NCBI GenBank assembly: GCA_964364175.1
Contig: CAYILR010000001.1
Coordinates: 1 to 64,000, forward strand
DNA: 64,000 bases
Source: CAYILR01 sp964364175
Lineage (GTDB): Bacteria; Bdellovibrionota; UBA1018
Direction of reading: 5' to 3'
Each line of letters starts with the position of its first letter. Position 1 is the stretch's first letter. The position numbers and the translations under genes were made by a program. The notes under the pieces were generated by a model. The model was not told the origin of the DNA and did no database searches. It was given only the letters and a program-made list of their open reading frames with translations. Shown here in pieces: positions 9,691 through 19,800 of the stretch.

Positions 9691-10019
9691 TGAATCCAGT
9701 TCCTCAATTCCTCAGTAAAGTTTTTTTGCTGATGGTAGGAGTTTTCAGCTTGAGCGGGTGCGCGAGTTTTCGCGCGCCCGTTTCGGGTTGGTTGTATTCC
9801 CAAGTCACCTATCCGGTGATGGCAACGGGTGAAGCAGCAGGAAATCGAATTGGGAAAGCATGTTCCAATAGCGTGCTTTATACAATTGCTATGGGTGACT
9901 CGAGTGTAGAGACTGCGCGAAGAAACGGCGCAATTACAAATATTGTTTCAATAGATGAGACATTTGAAAATATTCTTTTTATCTACGCAAAATCCTGCAC
10001 GGTAGTTCGCGGCCGTTAG
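9690..10019 (+). CDS. TRL-like family lipoprotein
   Basis: Small predicted lipoprotein (109 residues) with signal and lipobox FSLSGC near residue 24. The mature part matches the pattern of the TRL-like family, named for a tRNA-associated locus: GWLYSQVTYPVMATGEA, a pair of cysteines, MGDSSVETARRNGAITNIVSID, and a terminal CTVV. Function is unknown; such proteins are small envelope components that sometimes occur in tandem. The GTG start shares a base with the atpE stop, so it is probably translated from the same message. Its 3' end overlaps the convergent uvrA gene by four bases. Confidence 0.75.
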   Translation: MNPVPQFLSKVFLLMVGVFSLSGCASFRAPVSGWLYSQVTYPVMATGEAAGNRIGKACSNSVLYTIAMGDSSVETARRNGAITNIVSIDETFENILFIYAKSCTVVRGR

Positions 10020-12610
10020 CTTACTTGAGGCCTTCTTAGTAAATATTTCTTTAAATACTGACCTGTATAACTCTTCTGATTGGCAATGATTTGCTCTGGG
10101 GTTCCAGTAGCAATGATTTGCCCTCCGGCTCGTCCACCCTCAGGTCCTAAATCGATAATGTGATCAGCTACTTTAATAAAATCCATGTTGTGTTCGATGA
10201 CAATCACGGTATTTCCCTGATCCACAAGAAGTTGTAAAATGCTGAGGAGTTTTTGAATGTCGTCAAAGTGTAGTCCGGTAGAAGGTTCGTCTAAAATATA
10301 AACCGTTTTGCCTGTGCTCCTGCGTGAAAGCTCAGTTGCAAGCTTAAGCCGCTGAGACTCTCCACCAGAAAGCGTGGTCGCGCTTTGGCCAAGCTGGATA
10401 TAGCCCAAACCCACATCATACAAAGTTTGAACTTTGCTTCGAATCGAAGGAATTGCTTCAAAAAAACGCAGAGCTTCCTCAACAGGCAGATTCAAAGCAT
10501 CTGCAATGGTTTTTCCTTTAAATAATATTTGTAGAGTTTCTCTATTGTAACGAGCTCCCTTGCATGCGGTGCAGGTGACAAAGACATCAGGCATAAAATA
10601 CATCTGTACTTTTGTCATTCCTGAGCCTTCACAAGTATCGCAACGACCACCAGGAACATTGAAAGAAAAACGTCCAGGTGCGTAGCCACGAATTTTTGAG
10701 GCAGGCAGGTTGGCATAAAAATCGCGAATAATAGAAAAAAGCCCGGTATAAGTGGCGGGATTTGATCTGGGGGTTCGACCAATCGGATGCTGGTCGATGT
10801 GAATGACTTTATCTATGTTTTCTAATCCTTCGACGGCACGAACCTTCAGGTCTCGGGTCTTTGTCCCGTGAAGTGATTTTAATAGTGAACCGTAGAGAGA
10901 TTCCATGATGAGAGAGCTTTTTCCACTTCCAGAAACACCGGTAACGCAGATGAAGCTGCTGAGCGGGAACTCGACATCAATAGTTTTCAGATTATTTAGC
11001 GATGCTCCGAGGACACGAATTTTTTTCCCATCTATGGTTTTTCTTCTTTTGGAAGGAACTAAGATCGATTTATCTCCCCTCAAATAAGCACCCGTCAAAC
11101 TGAGGTTGTTTTTTTGAATTTCAGCGAGCTTTCCCTGAGCAACCACTTGTCCACCTAAAACCCCAGCACCTGGCCCGAAATCCAGGATCCAATCCGATTT
11201 GAGCATGGTATCTAAGTCATGTTCCACAACCACCACAGTATTTCCTAAATCACGCAGACGGATCAAAGTTTCGATGAGTTTTTGGTTGTCGCGTTGATGC
11301 AGGCCAATGCTGGGCTCATCCAGAACATAAATAACATCAACCAATGAGCTGCCGATTTGGCTTGCGAGGCGAATTCGTTGCGATTCCCCACCAGAAAGGG
11401 ATTGTGCGGATCTAGACAGGCTCAGGTAACCCACTCCTACTTGATTGAGAAAAGAGAGCCGTTCTTTAAGTTCTTTGATGAGAAGCTCTGCTATTTTCAA
11501 TTCCTTTTTGCTGAGAGAAAGAGAATTGAAAAAGCTCAATGTCTCCTCGATTGATAAATTGCAAATATCAGAAATGTTTTTGCCTACGAGTTTGAAAGAG
11601 AGGCTTTCTTTTTTTAAGCGATGCCCCAAGCAATCCAAGCAAGGAATGTTCTCTTGAAGAGAATCAAACGAGTCCTTGAGTTCAGGATTTTCGTCCTGAT
11701 CTGAATCAGCATTCAAATCAAGGTAACCTAACCCCGAGCAACGAGTACATGCCCCTGCAGGGCTATTAAATGAAAAAAGCTTGGGCTCAGGTGTAGGATA
11801 GTTAATGCCGCAGTCCAGGCATGCGTGCTTTTCTGAAAACAGAATCGACTCAGTTTTGGAACTTCCTGGAGGAGTATGTTCGACGTACATGGATCCGCTA
11901 GCAAGTCTCAATGCATTTTCAACTGCCTCGGATATGCGGGTTTCAAGGGCGGATTTGTCGGACTTCAAAATGATTCGATCCACATAAATGGAGATGTCGT
12001 GTTTTTTGTTTTTATCGAGCGAGAGCAAATCTACATCGGACAAATCAATGATTTCTCCATCGATGAGGGCACGAACAAAGCCTTTCTGTCGCATTTCAAA
12101 AAGCTCTTTTTTGTACTCCCCTTTTCTGCCTTGAACGATAGGTGCTAAGACAGAAACTTTGGACTGTTCTGGCAAAGCTAAAATTTGATCTACAATCTGC
12201 TGTTGAGATTGGGATTGTATGGGTTTGCCACAGGAATAACAAAAAGGTTTGCTCACCCTGGCAAATAAGACTCTGAGATAATCGTAAACTTCTGTCACGG
12301 TTCCAACGGTAGAGCGTGGATTATAGCTCGTGGTTTTTTGTTCAATCGAGATGGCTGGGCTTAGCCCATCAATATGATCCACTGCTGGTTTTTCGAGTTG
12401 ATCGATGAATTGTCTCGCATAGACGGAGAGACTTTCTACATAGCGACGCTGTCCCTCTGCATAGAGAGTGTCGAAGGCGAACGAAGATTTGCCGGATCCT
12501 GAAGGTCCTGTGAGAACTGTTAGGGATTCTCGCGGAATCCGCGCAGTAACGCCCTTGAGATTATGCACCCGAGCGTTTTGAATATTAATCCATTCAGAAA
12601 ACTCAGCCAT
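10016..12610 (-). CDS. uvrA: UvrA excinuclease ABC subunit A, short form lacking most of the insertion domain
   Basis: Damage-recognition ATPase of nucleotide excision repair, with two ABC ATPase modules. Walker A motifs are GPSGSGKSS and GVSGSGKSS, signatures are LSGGESQRIRLA and LSGGESQRLKLA, and Walker B motifs end VLDEPSIGLH and ILDEPSTGLH. Zinc-finger cysteines are present (CYSC, CTRC, CLDC, CDTC, CTAC). The protein has 864 residues against about 940 in E. coli. The shortfall lies between CTRCSGLG and CLDCLGHRL, where only about 32 residues remain instead of well over 100. That is where the DNA-contacting insertion domain normally sits. The gene is last in the mfd-to-uvrA run and starts two bases after the phosphomutase stop. 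Confidence 0.95.
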   Translation of the reverse strand: MAEFSEWINIQNARVHNLKGVTARIPRESLTVLTGPSGSGKSSFAFDTLYAEGQRRYVESLSVYARQFIDQLEKPAVDHIDGLSPAISIEQKTTSYNPRSTVGTVTEVYDYLRVLFARVSKPFCYSCGKPIQSQSQQQIVDQILALPEQSKVSVLAPIVQGRKGEYKKELFEMRQKGFVRALIDGEIIDLSDVDLLSLDKNKKHDISIYVDRIILKSDKSALETRISEAVENALRLASGSMYVEHTPPGSSKTESILFSEKHACLDCGINYPTPEPKLFSFNSPAGACTRCSGLGYLDLNADSDQDENPELKDSFDSLQENIPCLDCLGHRLKKESLSFKLVGKNISDICNLSIEETLSFFNSLSLSKKELKIAELLIKELKERLSFLNQVGVGYLSLSRSAQSLSGGESQRIRLASQIGSSLVDVIYVLDEPSIGLHQRDNQKLIETLIRLRDLGNTVVVVEHDLDTMLKSDWILDFGPGAGVLGGQVVAQGKLAEIQKNNLSLTGAYLRGDKSILVPSKRRKTIDGKKIRVLGASLNNLKTIDVEFPLSSFICVTGVSGSGKSSLIMESLYGSLLKSLHGTKTRDLKVRAVEGLENIDKVIHIDQHPIGRTPRSNPATYTGLFSIIRDFYANLPASKIRGYAPGRFSFNVPGGRCDTCEGSGMTKVQMYFMPDVFVTCTACKGARYNRETLQILFKGKTIADALNLPVEEALRFFEAIPSIRSKVQTLYDVGLGYIQLGQSATTLSGGESQRLKLATELSRRSTGKTVYILDEPSTGLHFDDIQKLLSILQLLVDQGNTVIVIEHNMDFIKVADHIIDLGPEGGRAGGQIIATGTPEQIIANQKSYTGQYLKKYLLRRPQVS

Positions 12611-12612
12611 TG

Positions 12613-14022
12613 CTACTCGGCTGGAATTTCGATGGGAGGGTGTCCGATTTTTTTTGCTGCGGCATGAAGTGTGGATTCGATCGTTTCACGAATAGATTTG
12701 AGTCCCGCTTCTGTGGTGGATTCATAGCGCAAAACCAAAACAGGCTGTGTGTTGGAAGCGCGGACGAGTCCCCAACCATCTCCAAAATCTGCACGAACGC
12801 CGTCGATGTCGTTGACCTTGCGACCTTTAGAAAGTTGCAGTTTGGTTTCTTCCACCAGCTGGAATTTTTGTTCTTCAACGCAGTCCACTCGGATTTCAGC
12901 TGTGGTAAAAGTTTTGGGTAGATCGCTGATGAGCGAAGAAAGCGGCAAATCAGTTTTACAAGCGATCTCGTAAATTCGAAGTGCGGCGTAAACAGCATCA
13001 TCGAATCCAAAATAACGATCCGAAAAGAAAATATGTCCGGACATTTCTCCAGCGAGTAGCGCTCCGATTTCTTTCATTTTGGATTTGATCAGAGAGTGGC
13101 CGGTTTTCCACATCAGGGGCTGCCCTCCCCTGCTGGCAATATCGTTGTACAGGCGATGGCTAGATTTCACTTCAGAAATTATTTTGGCGCCAGGGTTGGT
13201 TTTCAAAAGATCTCTGGCCAAAATGATCATAATTTCGTCACCGAAAATCACCTTGCCGTTTTCGTCGACCAAGCCAATGCGATCTGCATCGCCATCAAAT
13301 GCAACACCAAAATCCGCTTTGTTTTCCTTCACTGCGCGAATCATGTCCTTCAAGTTATGGACTACGGTGGGATCTGGGTGGTGATTAGGGAATCGGCCAT
13401 CATACTCACAGAACAGGGGAATTACCTCAGCGCCGAGACGTTTGAACAATTCGGGAGCAACGACACTAGCAGCTCCGTTCCCCGCATCGATCACGATTTT
13501 TTTCTTCTTCAGCGGAAGAGCGTTCTTTTGGTGAAACGCCAAATAAGGCGGGATGATTTCGTAATCCGAGACTTTTCCACTCGCGGGTGCAGGTTTTGGA
13601 TTAGACTCCATGATTTTGCGAATGTCTTGGATTTGATGGCCATGAATCGTGTCTTTGCCCACGCAAATTTTGAAGCCATTGTAGTCACTTGGATTATGCG
13701 ACCCTGTGACCATGATGGCGCCATCAACTTCTAAATGAAATAAACTGAAATAAGTCAGTGGTGAAGAGCAAACCCCCAGGCGAATTACATTCAGCCCAGC
13801 TTGTGTCAGTCCTTGTACAAGAGCTTCCTGATACGCAGGACCCGTGAGTCGACAATCCCACCCTACCGAGACAGTAAGTTGAGGTTTCTTGGAAGCAAGG
13901 GGCGAAGATCTCAAGTATTCGGCATATGCAAGCCCCAGGAGCTGTGCAAATTCAGGTGTGAGGTCTTTTCCGGCGATTCCACGGATGTCATATTCACGAA
14001 AAATAGAGGGATTGAGTTTCAT
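12613..14022 (-). CDS. Phosphomannomutase/phosphoglucomutase (AlgC/ManB type)
   Basis: Alpha-D-phosphohexomutase that interconverts hexose-6-phosphate and hexose-1-phosphate for sugar-nucleotide and envelope polysaccharide synthesis. The phosphoserine loop is TGSHNPSDYNGFK, the metal site is DGDADRIGLVDE, the sugar-recognition loop is GEMSGHIFF, and the phosphate-binding C-terminal domain has RASNTQPVLVLRYE. The N-terminus FREYDIRGIAG is typical, and 469 residues fits AlgC-like bifunctional enzymes. The start overlaps the pdxA stop (ATGA), so it is translationally coupled to pdxA. Substrate preference (mannose or glucose) cannot be read from the sequence. Confidence 0.92.
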   Translation of the reverse strand: MKLNPSIFREYDIRGIAGKDLTPEFAQLLGLAYAEYLRSSPLASKKPQLTVSVGWDCRLTGPAYQEALVQGLTQAGLNVIRLGVCSSPLTYFSLFHLEVDGAIMVTGSHNPSDYNGFKICVGKDTIHGHQIQDIRKIMESNPKPAPASGKVSDYEIIPPYLAFHQKNALPLKKKKIVIDAGNGAASVVAPELFKRLGAEVIPLFCEYDGRFPNHHPDPTVVHNLKDMIRAVKENKADFGVAFDGDADRIGLVDENGKVIFGDEIMIILARDLLKTNPGAKIISEVKSSHRLYNDIASRGGQPLMWKTGHSLIKSKMKEIGALLAGEMSGHIFFSDRYFGFDDAVYAALRIYEIACKTDLPLSSLISDLPKTFTTAEIRVDCVEEQKFQLVEETKLQLSKGRKVNDIDGVRADFGDGWGLVRASNTQPVLVLRYESTTEAGLKSIRETIESTLHAAAKKIGHPPIEIPAE

Positions 14023-15026
14023 AAAGTTCCTTTATGCCGGATTTTTACCAGCTGAATGGCCAAATCGGTTGCCGCCTTGAAGCTAGACGAGTCAGCACGA
14101 TTTTGGCCCGCAATATCAAATGCGACCCCGTGATCGACAGAGGTCCGGATCATAGGGAGGCCTAACGTTATATTCACCGTGTTAGAAAAATCAAGGAGTT
14201 TGACAGGAATCAGACCTTGATCATGATACATCGCTATAACAGCATCAAATCGGTCTTTTTTGGCCCTCATATTTTCCAGAGCAAAAAAGGTATCGGCAGG
14301 AAAAGGACCCTGAAAAACGGCCTGATTTTTGTATTTTTGACTCAGAGCTAAAATTTCAGGTTGAATGACTTTCTTTTCTTCATCTCCAAACAGCCCGGCC
14401 TCTCCTGCGTGGGGATTGAGGGCCAAAACAGCAATTTTTGGTTTGGAAATTCCCCACCAGTTTTTCAGAGCAAAAAGGGTATTTTCAGCAGTTTTACGAA
14501 TTTTTGCACGAGTGAGTTGTTTTGAAACAGAGTGAAGTGACAAATGCACTGTAACCAATGAGACACGTAGCTGGTTATTGGCCAACATCATGGTTTCATT
14601 GGATTTGCAAAGGGTGGCCAAAAAATCAGTATGACCAGAAAACAGATACCCCCCTTTCTGAAGGCGCTCCTTGCTGATTGGCCCAGTCACCAGGGCGTTG
14701 CAAATGCCGGATAAAACTAACTGCGTAGCCGTTTCGATGGACCAGCCTGATTGGAATCCAGGGTTTGCTTTTTTGTCGTGAATGCTCGGGGCGGCTAAGA
14801 AAAAAATCCGGCCCGAGTTCCAGTCCAAGGTGTTGCCTTGTACTTGTGCCAAAGAGACGGGTTGAAATGGAAATCGTAGTTTTAGGAAAGGTTCAATTGC
14901 GCCTACGCAAAGGAAACGAACGGAAGTCCTGCGAGCGGCTTCATATTTTTTTAAAGTTTTAGAGACGACTTCAGGGCCAATGCCATCCGGATCTCCAGGC
15001 GTAACAGCTAAAACCAGGGGCTTCAT
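14019..15026 (-). CDS. pdxA: 4-hydroxythreonine-4-phosphate dehydrogenase
   Basis: NAD-dependent enzyme of pyridoxal phosphate synthesis. The N-terminal TPGDPDGIGPEV is diagnostic of PdxA. The three metal-binding histidines fall in SGHTDFLA, MYHDQGLIPVK and SVDHGVAFDIAG. Length (335 residues) is typical. The gene overlaps surA upstream and the phosphomutase downstream by four bases each, so all three are probably translated in series. The surA-pdxA pair is also seen in enterobacteria, which supports both assignments. Confidence 0.94.
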   Translation of the reverse strand: MKPLVLAVTPGDPDGIGPEVVSKTLKKYEAARRTSVRFLCVGAIEPFLKLRFPFQPVSLAQVQGNTLDWNSGRIFFLAAPSIHDKKANPGFQSGWSIETATQLVLSGICNALVTGPISKERLQKGGYLFSGHTDFLATLCKSNETMMLANNQLRVSLVTVHLSLHSVSKQLTRAKIRKTAENTLFALKNWWGISKPKIAVLALNPHAGEAGLFGDEEKKVIQPEILALSQKYKNQAVFQGPFPADTFFALENMRAKKDRFDAVIAMYHDQGLIPVKLLDFSNTVNITLGLPMIRTSVDHGVAFDIAGQNRADSSSFKAATDLAIQLVKIRHKGTL

Positions 15027-15991
15027 GAGCTTTTAGTATGAATGTGAATAAAACTTTTTTCTCTTTGTCGCTCTAGCCAGAGCTGAATTTGATGGCGGTA
15101 TTCAGCATTAATCAGCTTGAGACGAAGCTCTTCTTTGGCTTTTTGGTAAGAGTCTTGATCGCTGGACGAAATATCAACTAATTTGAGAATGAGAAAGCCC
15201 GTATTATTAAAAGGGATTAAGGGGCTGATTTCGCCAATTTTCATTTTCTTCACATAGGGCAACAGGTCTTTCGCGATCATGTCCTCTGACAAAAGCCCCA
15301 GATCTCCTCCAGACTGCGAGGATTCATCATCACTATAGCGTTTGGCCGTTTCCTCAAACGGAGTCCCCGCCTTCAAAGAGTCCAAAGCCAGCTGGGCTTG
15401 CTGTTTTGTGATGTCGTGAGATTTGTATTGTTCACCTGAAATACGGATCATTCGAAGATGATATTGCAGAGCAGCTGCTGAATCTCTTTTTTGCTCGTTA
15501 TAAAAATGATTTTTGACATCGTCATCTGAAATTGAAACTTTAGCGCGGATTTCACGGTCGAGTAGGTTCTTCTTAGCTGCGCTGGAGCGGATCAATTCAA
15601 AATAATCGATAAAACGAAACCCCTGGTCTTCAAGCGCAGAGCGAAGCTTTTCTCGAGAGATTTTATTGTTGGCTTGAATCGAATTAACTTCTTGTTCAAC
15701 TTCGGTGTCAGTGACTGGAAAAATGGCAGCGACCATTTTTTCATCTATTAAAAACTGCACAATTTCATCCAGCGGCGCGGAGGCCCCTTTTTGAGAAATG
15801 GAGCTGTTTGCAAATAAAGGATCAAGCTGAGAGCGGAGTGGAACCATCTCTCTCCACTTTTCGAGATCAGAATTGAAAACAATACTCCCGTTCACGGAAG
15901 CTTCTATCCGATCAATGAGCTGCATCTCTGCAAAGGCAGGAGAAGAGCAAAAAGTGGTGAGCAAAACTAATGAGAAAAAGGCTTGCAACAC
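15023..15991 (-). CDS. surA: SurA-like periplasmic peptidyl-prolyl isomerase/chaperone
   Basis: Exported parvulin-type chaperone. The signal peptide is about residues 1-21 (FFSLVLLTTFCSSPAFA). A SurA-type N-terminal helical domain follows (DRIEASVNGSIVFNSDLEKW), then one parvulin domain at about residues 175-275 with FEETAKRYSDDESSQSGGDLG. E. coli SurA has two parvulin domains and 428 residues; this 322-residue form has one. In the family it escorts outer-membrane proteins through the periplasm. It is next to pdxA, as in other proteobacteria, and a second parvulin gene lies directly upstream. Confidence 0.82.
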   Translation of the reverse strand: MLQAFFSLVLLTTFCSSPAFAEMQLIDRIEASVNGSIVFNSDLEKWREMVPLRSQLDPLFANSSISQKGASAPLDEIVQFLIDEKMVAAIFPVTDTEVEQEVNSIQANNKISREKLRSALEDQGFRFIDYFELIRSSAAKKNLLDREIRAKVSISDDDVKNHFYNEQKRDSAAALQYHLRMIRISGEQYKSHDITKQQAQLALDSLKAGTPFEETAKRYSDDESSQSGGDLGLLSEDMIAKDLLPYVKKMKIGEISPLIPFNNTGFLILKLVDISSSDQDSYQKAKEELRLKLINAEYRHQIQLWLERQREKSFIHIHTKSS

Positions 15992-16029
15992 GCTTCCTTA
16001 ATGACACGACAAGGAAGGGGAAGTCTAAT

Positions 16030-16875
16030 TTAATTTAGAAGATCGTTTTTAACAGAAACCTTGGCTTGCTGTCTCAGCTGACTCATATATTTTTCGAAAA
16101 TTTGAGATCTTTTTTCCTCGAAAAGCAGGCGTTTGATTTGTGCTTTGTCTGTTTCAGTCCAGCTGCGAATACCCGTCAACTTGATGATATGAAATCCAAA
16201 CTGAGATCGGATGATTCCACTCACCTTTCCTGGAGATTTTAACTTAACAGCGGTCTCATAATAGGTCGGATCCAGCTTGTCTTTGGTTTGATAGTCAATA
16301 TCTCCTCCCATGGGAGCGGCGACACCCTCGGAGTAGCGCTGCGCCACTTCTGCAAAGCTAGTTTTGCCATCTTTGAGGTGCTCGGCCTGAAGTTTTTGAA
16401 TCTTTTCTTGAGCTTTCTTTTCTTCCTCAGGACTTGCGTCAGGCCTTACGGCTACAAAAATATGGCTAGTTCTGATTTCGGGATATTTTGAGTAGTAATC
16501 TTTCGCTTCGTCGTCTGTAACATTGATTCCCTCAAAGTCTTTGCTCAGGCGTTTGTCCAATAAAGCATGATAGAGAACGGTGTTAATTCGATCCATGACC
16601 TCAGGATCTCGGTCAAGACCTAGCTTTTTTGCCTCTTGAATCCCCAGCTCGCGTTTGATCAGGTCGTCCAAAAGATTCTTTTTCGAAAGCGCCTTGAACT
16701 GAAAAAACTTCATGCTTTCTTTATACTTTTTGTTGAAATCTTCGAGCGTAATCACCGTCCCGTTGATTTTTGCAAGTTCTGTGTTTGCGTATGAGCGATT
16801 AGCCCAAAGCAAAAACAAAGCGGCGGTGCAAAACAAGTAAGGGATAGCAAAGGCGAGTTTTTTTCTCTGAATCAT
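16030..16875 (-). CDS. PpiC/PrsA-type peptidyl-prolyl isomerase, exported
   Basis: Second parvulin-type foldase, 281 residues. Residues 1-30 form a signal peptide or anchor (IPYLFCTAALFLLWANRSYA). The helical N-terminal region (KINGTVITLEDFNKKYKES) is followed by a parvulin domain at about residues 130-235 with IRTSHIFVAVR, FAEVAQRYSEGVAAPMGGD and RSQFGFHIIKL. These are hallmarks of periplasmic prolyl isomerases acting on secreted or outer-membrane proteins. It lies 21 bases after mfd and 38 bases before the SurA-like gene on the same strand, so it likely works with the latter. Confidence 0.85.
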   Translation of the reverse strand: MIQRKKLAFAIPYLFCTAALFLLWANRSYANTELAKINGTVITLEDFNKKYKESMKFFQFKALSKKNLLDDLIKRELGIQEAKKLGLDRDPEVMDRINTVLYHALLDKRLSKDFEGINVTDDEAKDYYSKYPEIRTSHIFVAVRPDASPEEEKKAQEKIQKLQAEHLKDGKTSFAEVAQRYSEGVAAPMGGDIDYQTKDKLDPTYYETAVKLKSPGKVSGIIRSQFGFHIIKLTGIRSWTETDKAQIKRLLFEEKRSQIFEKYMSQLRQQAKVSVKNDLLN

Positions 16876-16896
16876 ACTTAAAAAATAACGCCGTCT

Positions 16897-19800
16897 TTAT
16901 CTCTTTGCAAGTGCTAGGATTTTTTCAATTTCAAAGAACAGAGATTTCATGTCGGGCGTCTGAGTTTTGACGACCCATTTGGAGTCAGGAGAGATCTGGT
17001 GTTCATTGGGATGGCTGGCTGCGAAAGAAATAATTTTATCGATATTAAGGGTGGATGTAGCTCCAAGCATCAAGGAGAGTCCTCCCTTACCTACACTCAG
17101 CGCCTGGATATTCTCAGCCTTCAGTAAAATTTTGATTCGAATCAACCAAAGCAGATTGGTAACGACCTCCGGAAGAGGACCAAACCGATCCATGAGCTCA
17201 GCCTCGATCTCCTGAGCCGTCTCTAAATCTGTACTGCTAGAGAGACGTCGGTAGAGAGTCAATCGGTGATGGATGTCGGCGACATATGTGTCAGGAAGGT
17301 ATGCAGAGAACGGTACCTTGATCTCGGGTTCTATGTGGGAGGCCTCAAGAGGTTGTTTTTTTGCCTCGTGTACGGCCTCATCGAGGAGTTCGATGAAGAG
17401 GTCAAAGCCTACCGCACTGACATGGCCAGACTGCTCGGGCCCCAATAAGTTCCCTCCCCCTCGAATTTCTAAATCATGAGAAGCAATTTGGAATCCACTT
17501 CCCAATTCAACATAGCGTTGCAGTACTTCGATTCTCTTCTTAGCGAGTTCGCTGATGGAGTTTTCAGATGGGATCAGTAAATAGGCATAACCACGCTCTT
17601 GGCCGCGACCCACGCGGCCACGAATTTGATAGAGTTGAGCTAGTCCAAGCATGTCCGCACGATTGATGATAATCGTATTCGCAGAGGGGATATCTAATCC
17701 TGATTCAATAATGGTTGTGCAAAGCAGGACATCAAATTCGCGATGGTAGAATGAAAGCATCGTTTTTTCGAGTTCTGACTCATTCATTTGCCCGTGCGCG
17801 ATTTTAAGTCTAACCGCAGGAATGAGCGATCTAATTTCTTCGGCAATGGAGTGAATTGAGTCGACTCGATTGTGAACAAAGAAAACCTGCCCTCCCCTGG
17901 AGAGTTCGAAGGAGATTGCATTTTTAATCACCTCGGGATCGAAGCGAGAGACTAATGTTTTGATCGGCAATCGGTTGATCGGGGGAGTTTGAATAGTGCT
18001 GATATCCCTTAATCCAGAGAGAGCCATATGCAGGGTTCTAGGAATTGGCGTTGCTGTCAAAGTGAGGACTGGAATATTGGCACGAAGGGCTTTGAGTTTT
18101 TCTTTGTGCTCGACCCCGAACCGATGCTCTTCGTCGATCACCATCAGGCCCAGGTTTTTAAAATGCACATCTTTTGACAGCAAACGATGTGTACCAATCA
18201 GCAAGTCGACCTTGCCCTCAGCGAGTCGAGCAAGGATTTCTTTTTGCTTTTTAGGTGGCTTAAAGCGAGAAACCGATTCAATTGAAAACGGATAGTCTTT
18301 CAATCTTTCTTTGAAAGAAAGTTCATGTTGAATAGCAAGAATCGTGGTTGGAACCAAAACCACGACTTGCTTACCGTCATAAATAGCTTTGAAGGCAGCT
18401 CGAATGGCAATTTCTGTTTTTCCGAAGCCGACATCCCCACAAATCAGCCGGTCCATGATTTTCCCAGAAGTCATGTCATGGAGCGTGTCTTCGATGGCAG
18501 ACAGCTGGTCGGGAGTTTCTTCGAAGGGGAATTTGGAAGAAAATTCCAAGAAAGTAGAGTCATGAGGTGAGAATTTAAATCCAGAAGCAGCCTGGCGCTG
18601 AGCATAGAGGCCGAGCAAATCAACAGCCATTTTTTTTGCAGCTTCCTGCGCTTTTTCTTTTGCTTTGGAAAAACTCTGTCCACCGAGTTTATCCAAAGCC
18701 ACGCTGGCAGCAGTGCCCGAGTATTTTTGAATCGCATTGAGATGGTAAACAGGCAGATAAAGTTTATCGTGATCTGCGTATTCAATGAGTAAGTAATCGT
18801 TTTCGACGCCCCCGGCATTGAGTCGAGTGAGGCCGAGATAGTGCCCTATTCCGTGTTTAAGGTGGACAATCAAGTCATTGATGGAGAGAGTTTCAAGATT
18901 TTTTAAGCCCGCCCAATTTTTTGCGGCAGAACTGCGATTTTTTTTATTTTTTTCAGTGTGCTTGATGCCAAAAACCGTAGATTCGTTAAGAACTGCGATT
19001 TTTTCTGATTCCCAAACAAAACCCTCTTGGATCGAGCCAGTTGCAATTTTTAATAATGGAAACTCTGTGTTTTGCTCTTTTAGTAAAAGCTTCAAGCGTT
19101 CTGCCTGCACAGAAGAGGGAGCAAAAACAACGGTCTGAATGCCTAATGCACCCCAATTAAAAAAAACGTCAGACCAAAATGCGATTTTATCAGATTTTGG
19201 TGGTGTAGCAGGAAGCGGTGCAATGACTGCTTCTTGTTTGGAATCCACCGTATGAATCCGGTCAAGGTAAAGCTGAGTTTTTTTTGTTAATTGGTTTTCT
19301 TCAGGAACTAAATAGAGCTCTTGAGGAGCAGGCAAAATCAGACCTACGGATTGTTTTTTTTGCGAATGAGCCTGAAGAGATTTATAAAAATCTATCCATT
19401 CGTCCCAGACACTCGATTCGTCGAACCAAATCAAACTAGATTCATTAAAATATTCCAAAAGTGAGGTGGGTTGAGCGTATGCGAATGGTGCCCAGCCTTC
19501 GGAATGATCGGGGTAATGCCCCGATTGAATCGCTTCTAAAATGGGATCGCGAACGGGCCGGGCAATGTCCAGCTGATCGGCGTGTTGTTTGATTTTAGCG
19601 CGCAGAACTGGAGTGGTTTCTGCATTGATGATCACCTCACGGGCGGGCCCGATCCAAATAGGATCGGTGAGGTCACCTTTGCTCTTTTGTGTTTGAATAT
19701 CAAAAAGACGAATTCGCTCAATGAGCTCATCAAAGAGCTGAATTCGGATGGGCTGTTCGAATCCACTCGGAAACAGGTCTACAATATCCCCGCGTACAGA

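Noticed and set aside
13096..13734. Plus-strand 212-codon ORF inside the phosphohexomutase gene
   Set aside because: Antisense shadow of conserved catalytic regions; no ribosome site or family resemblance.
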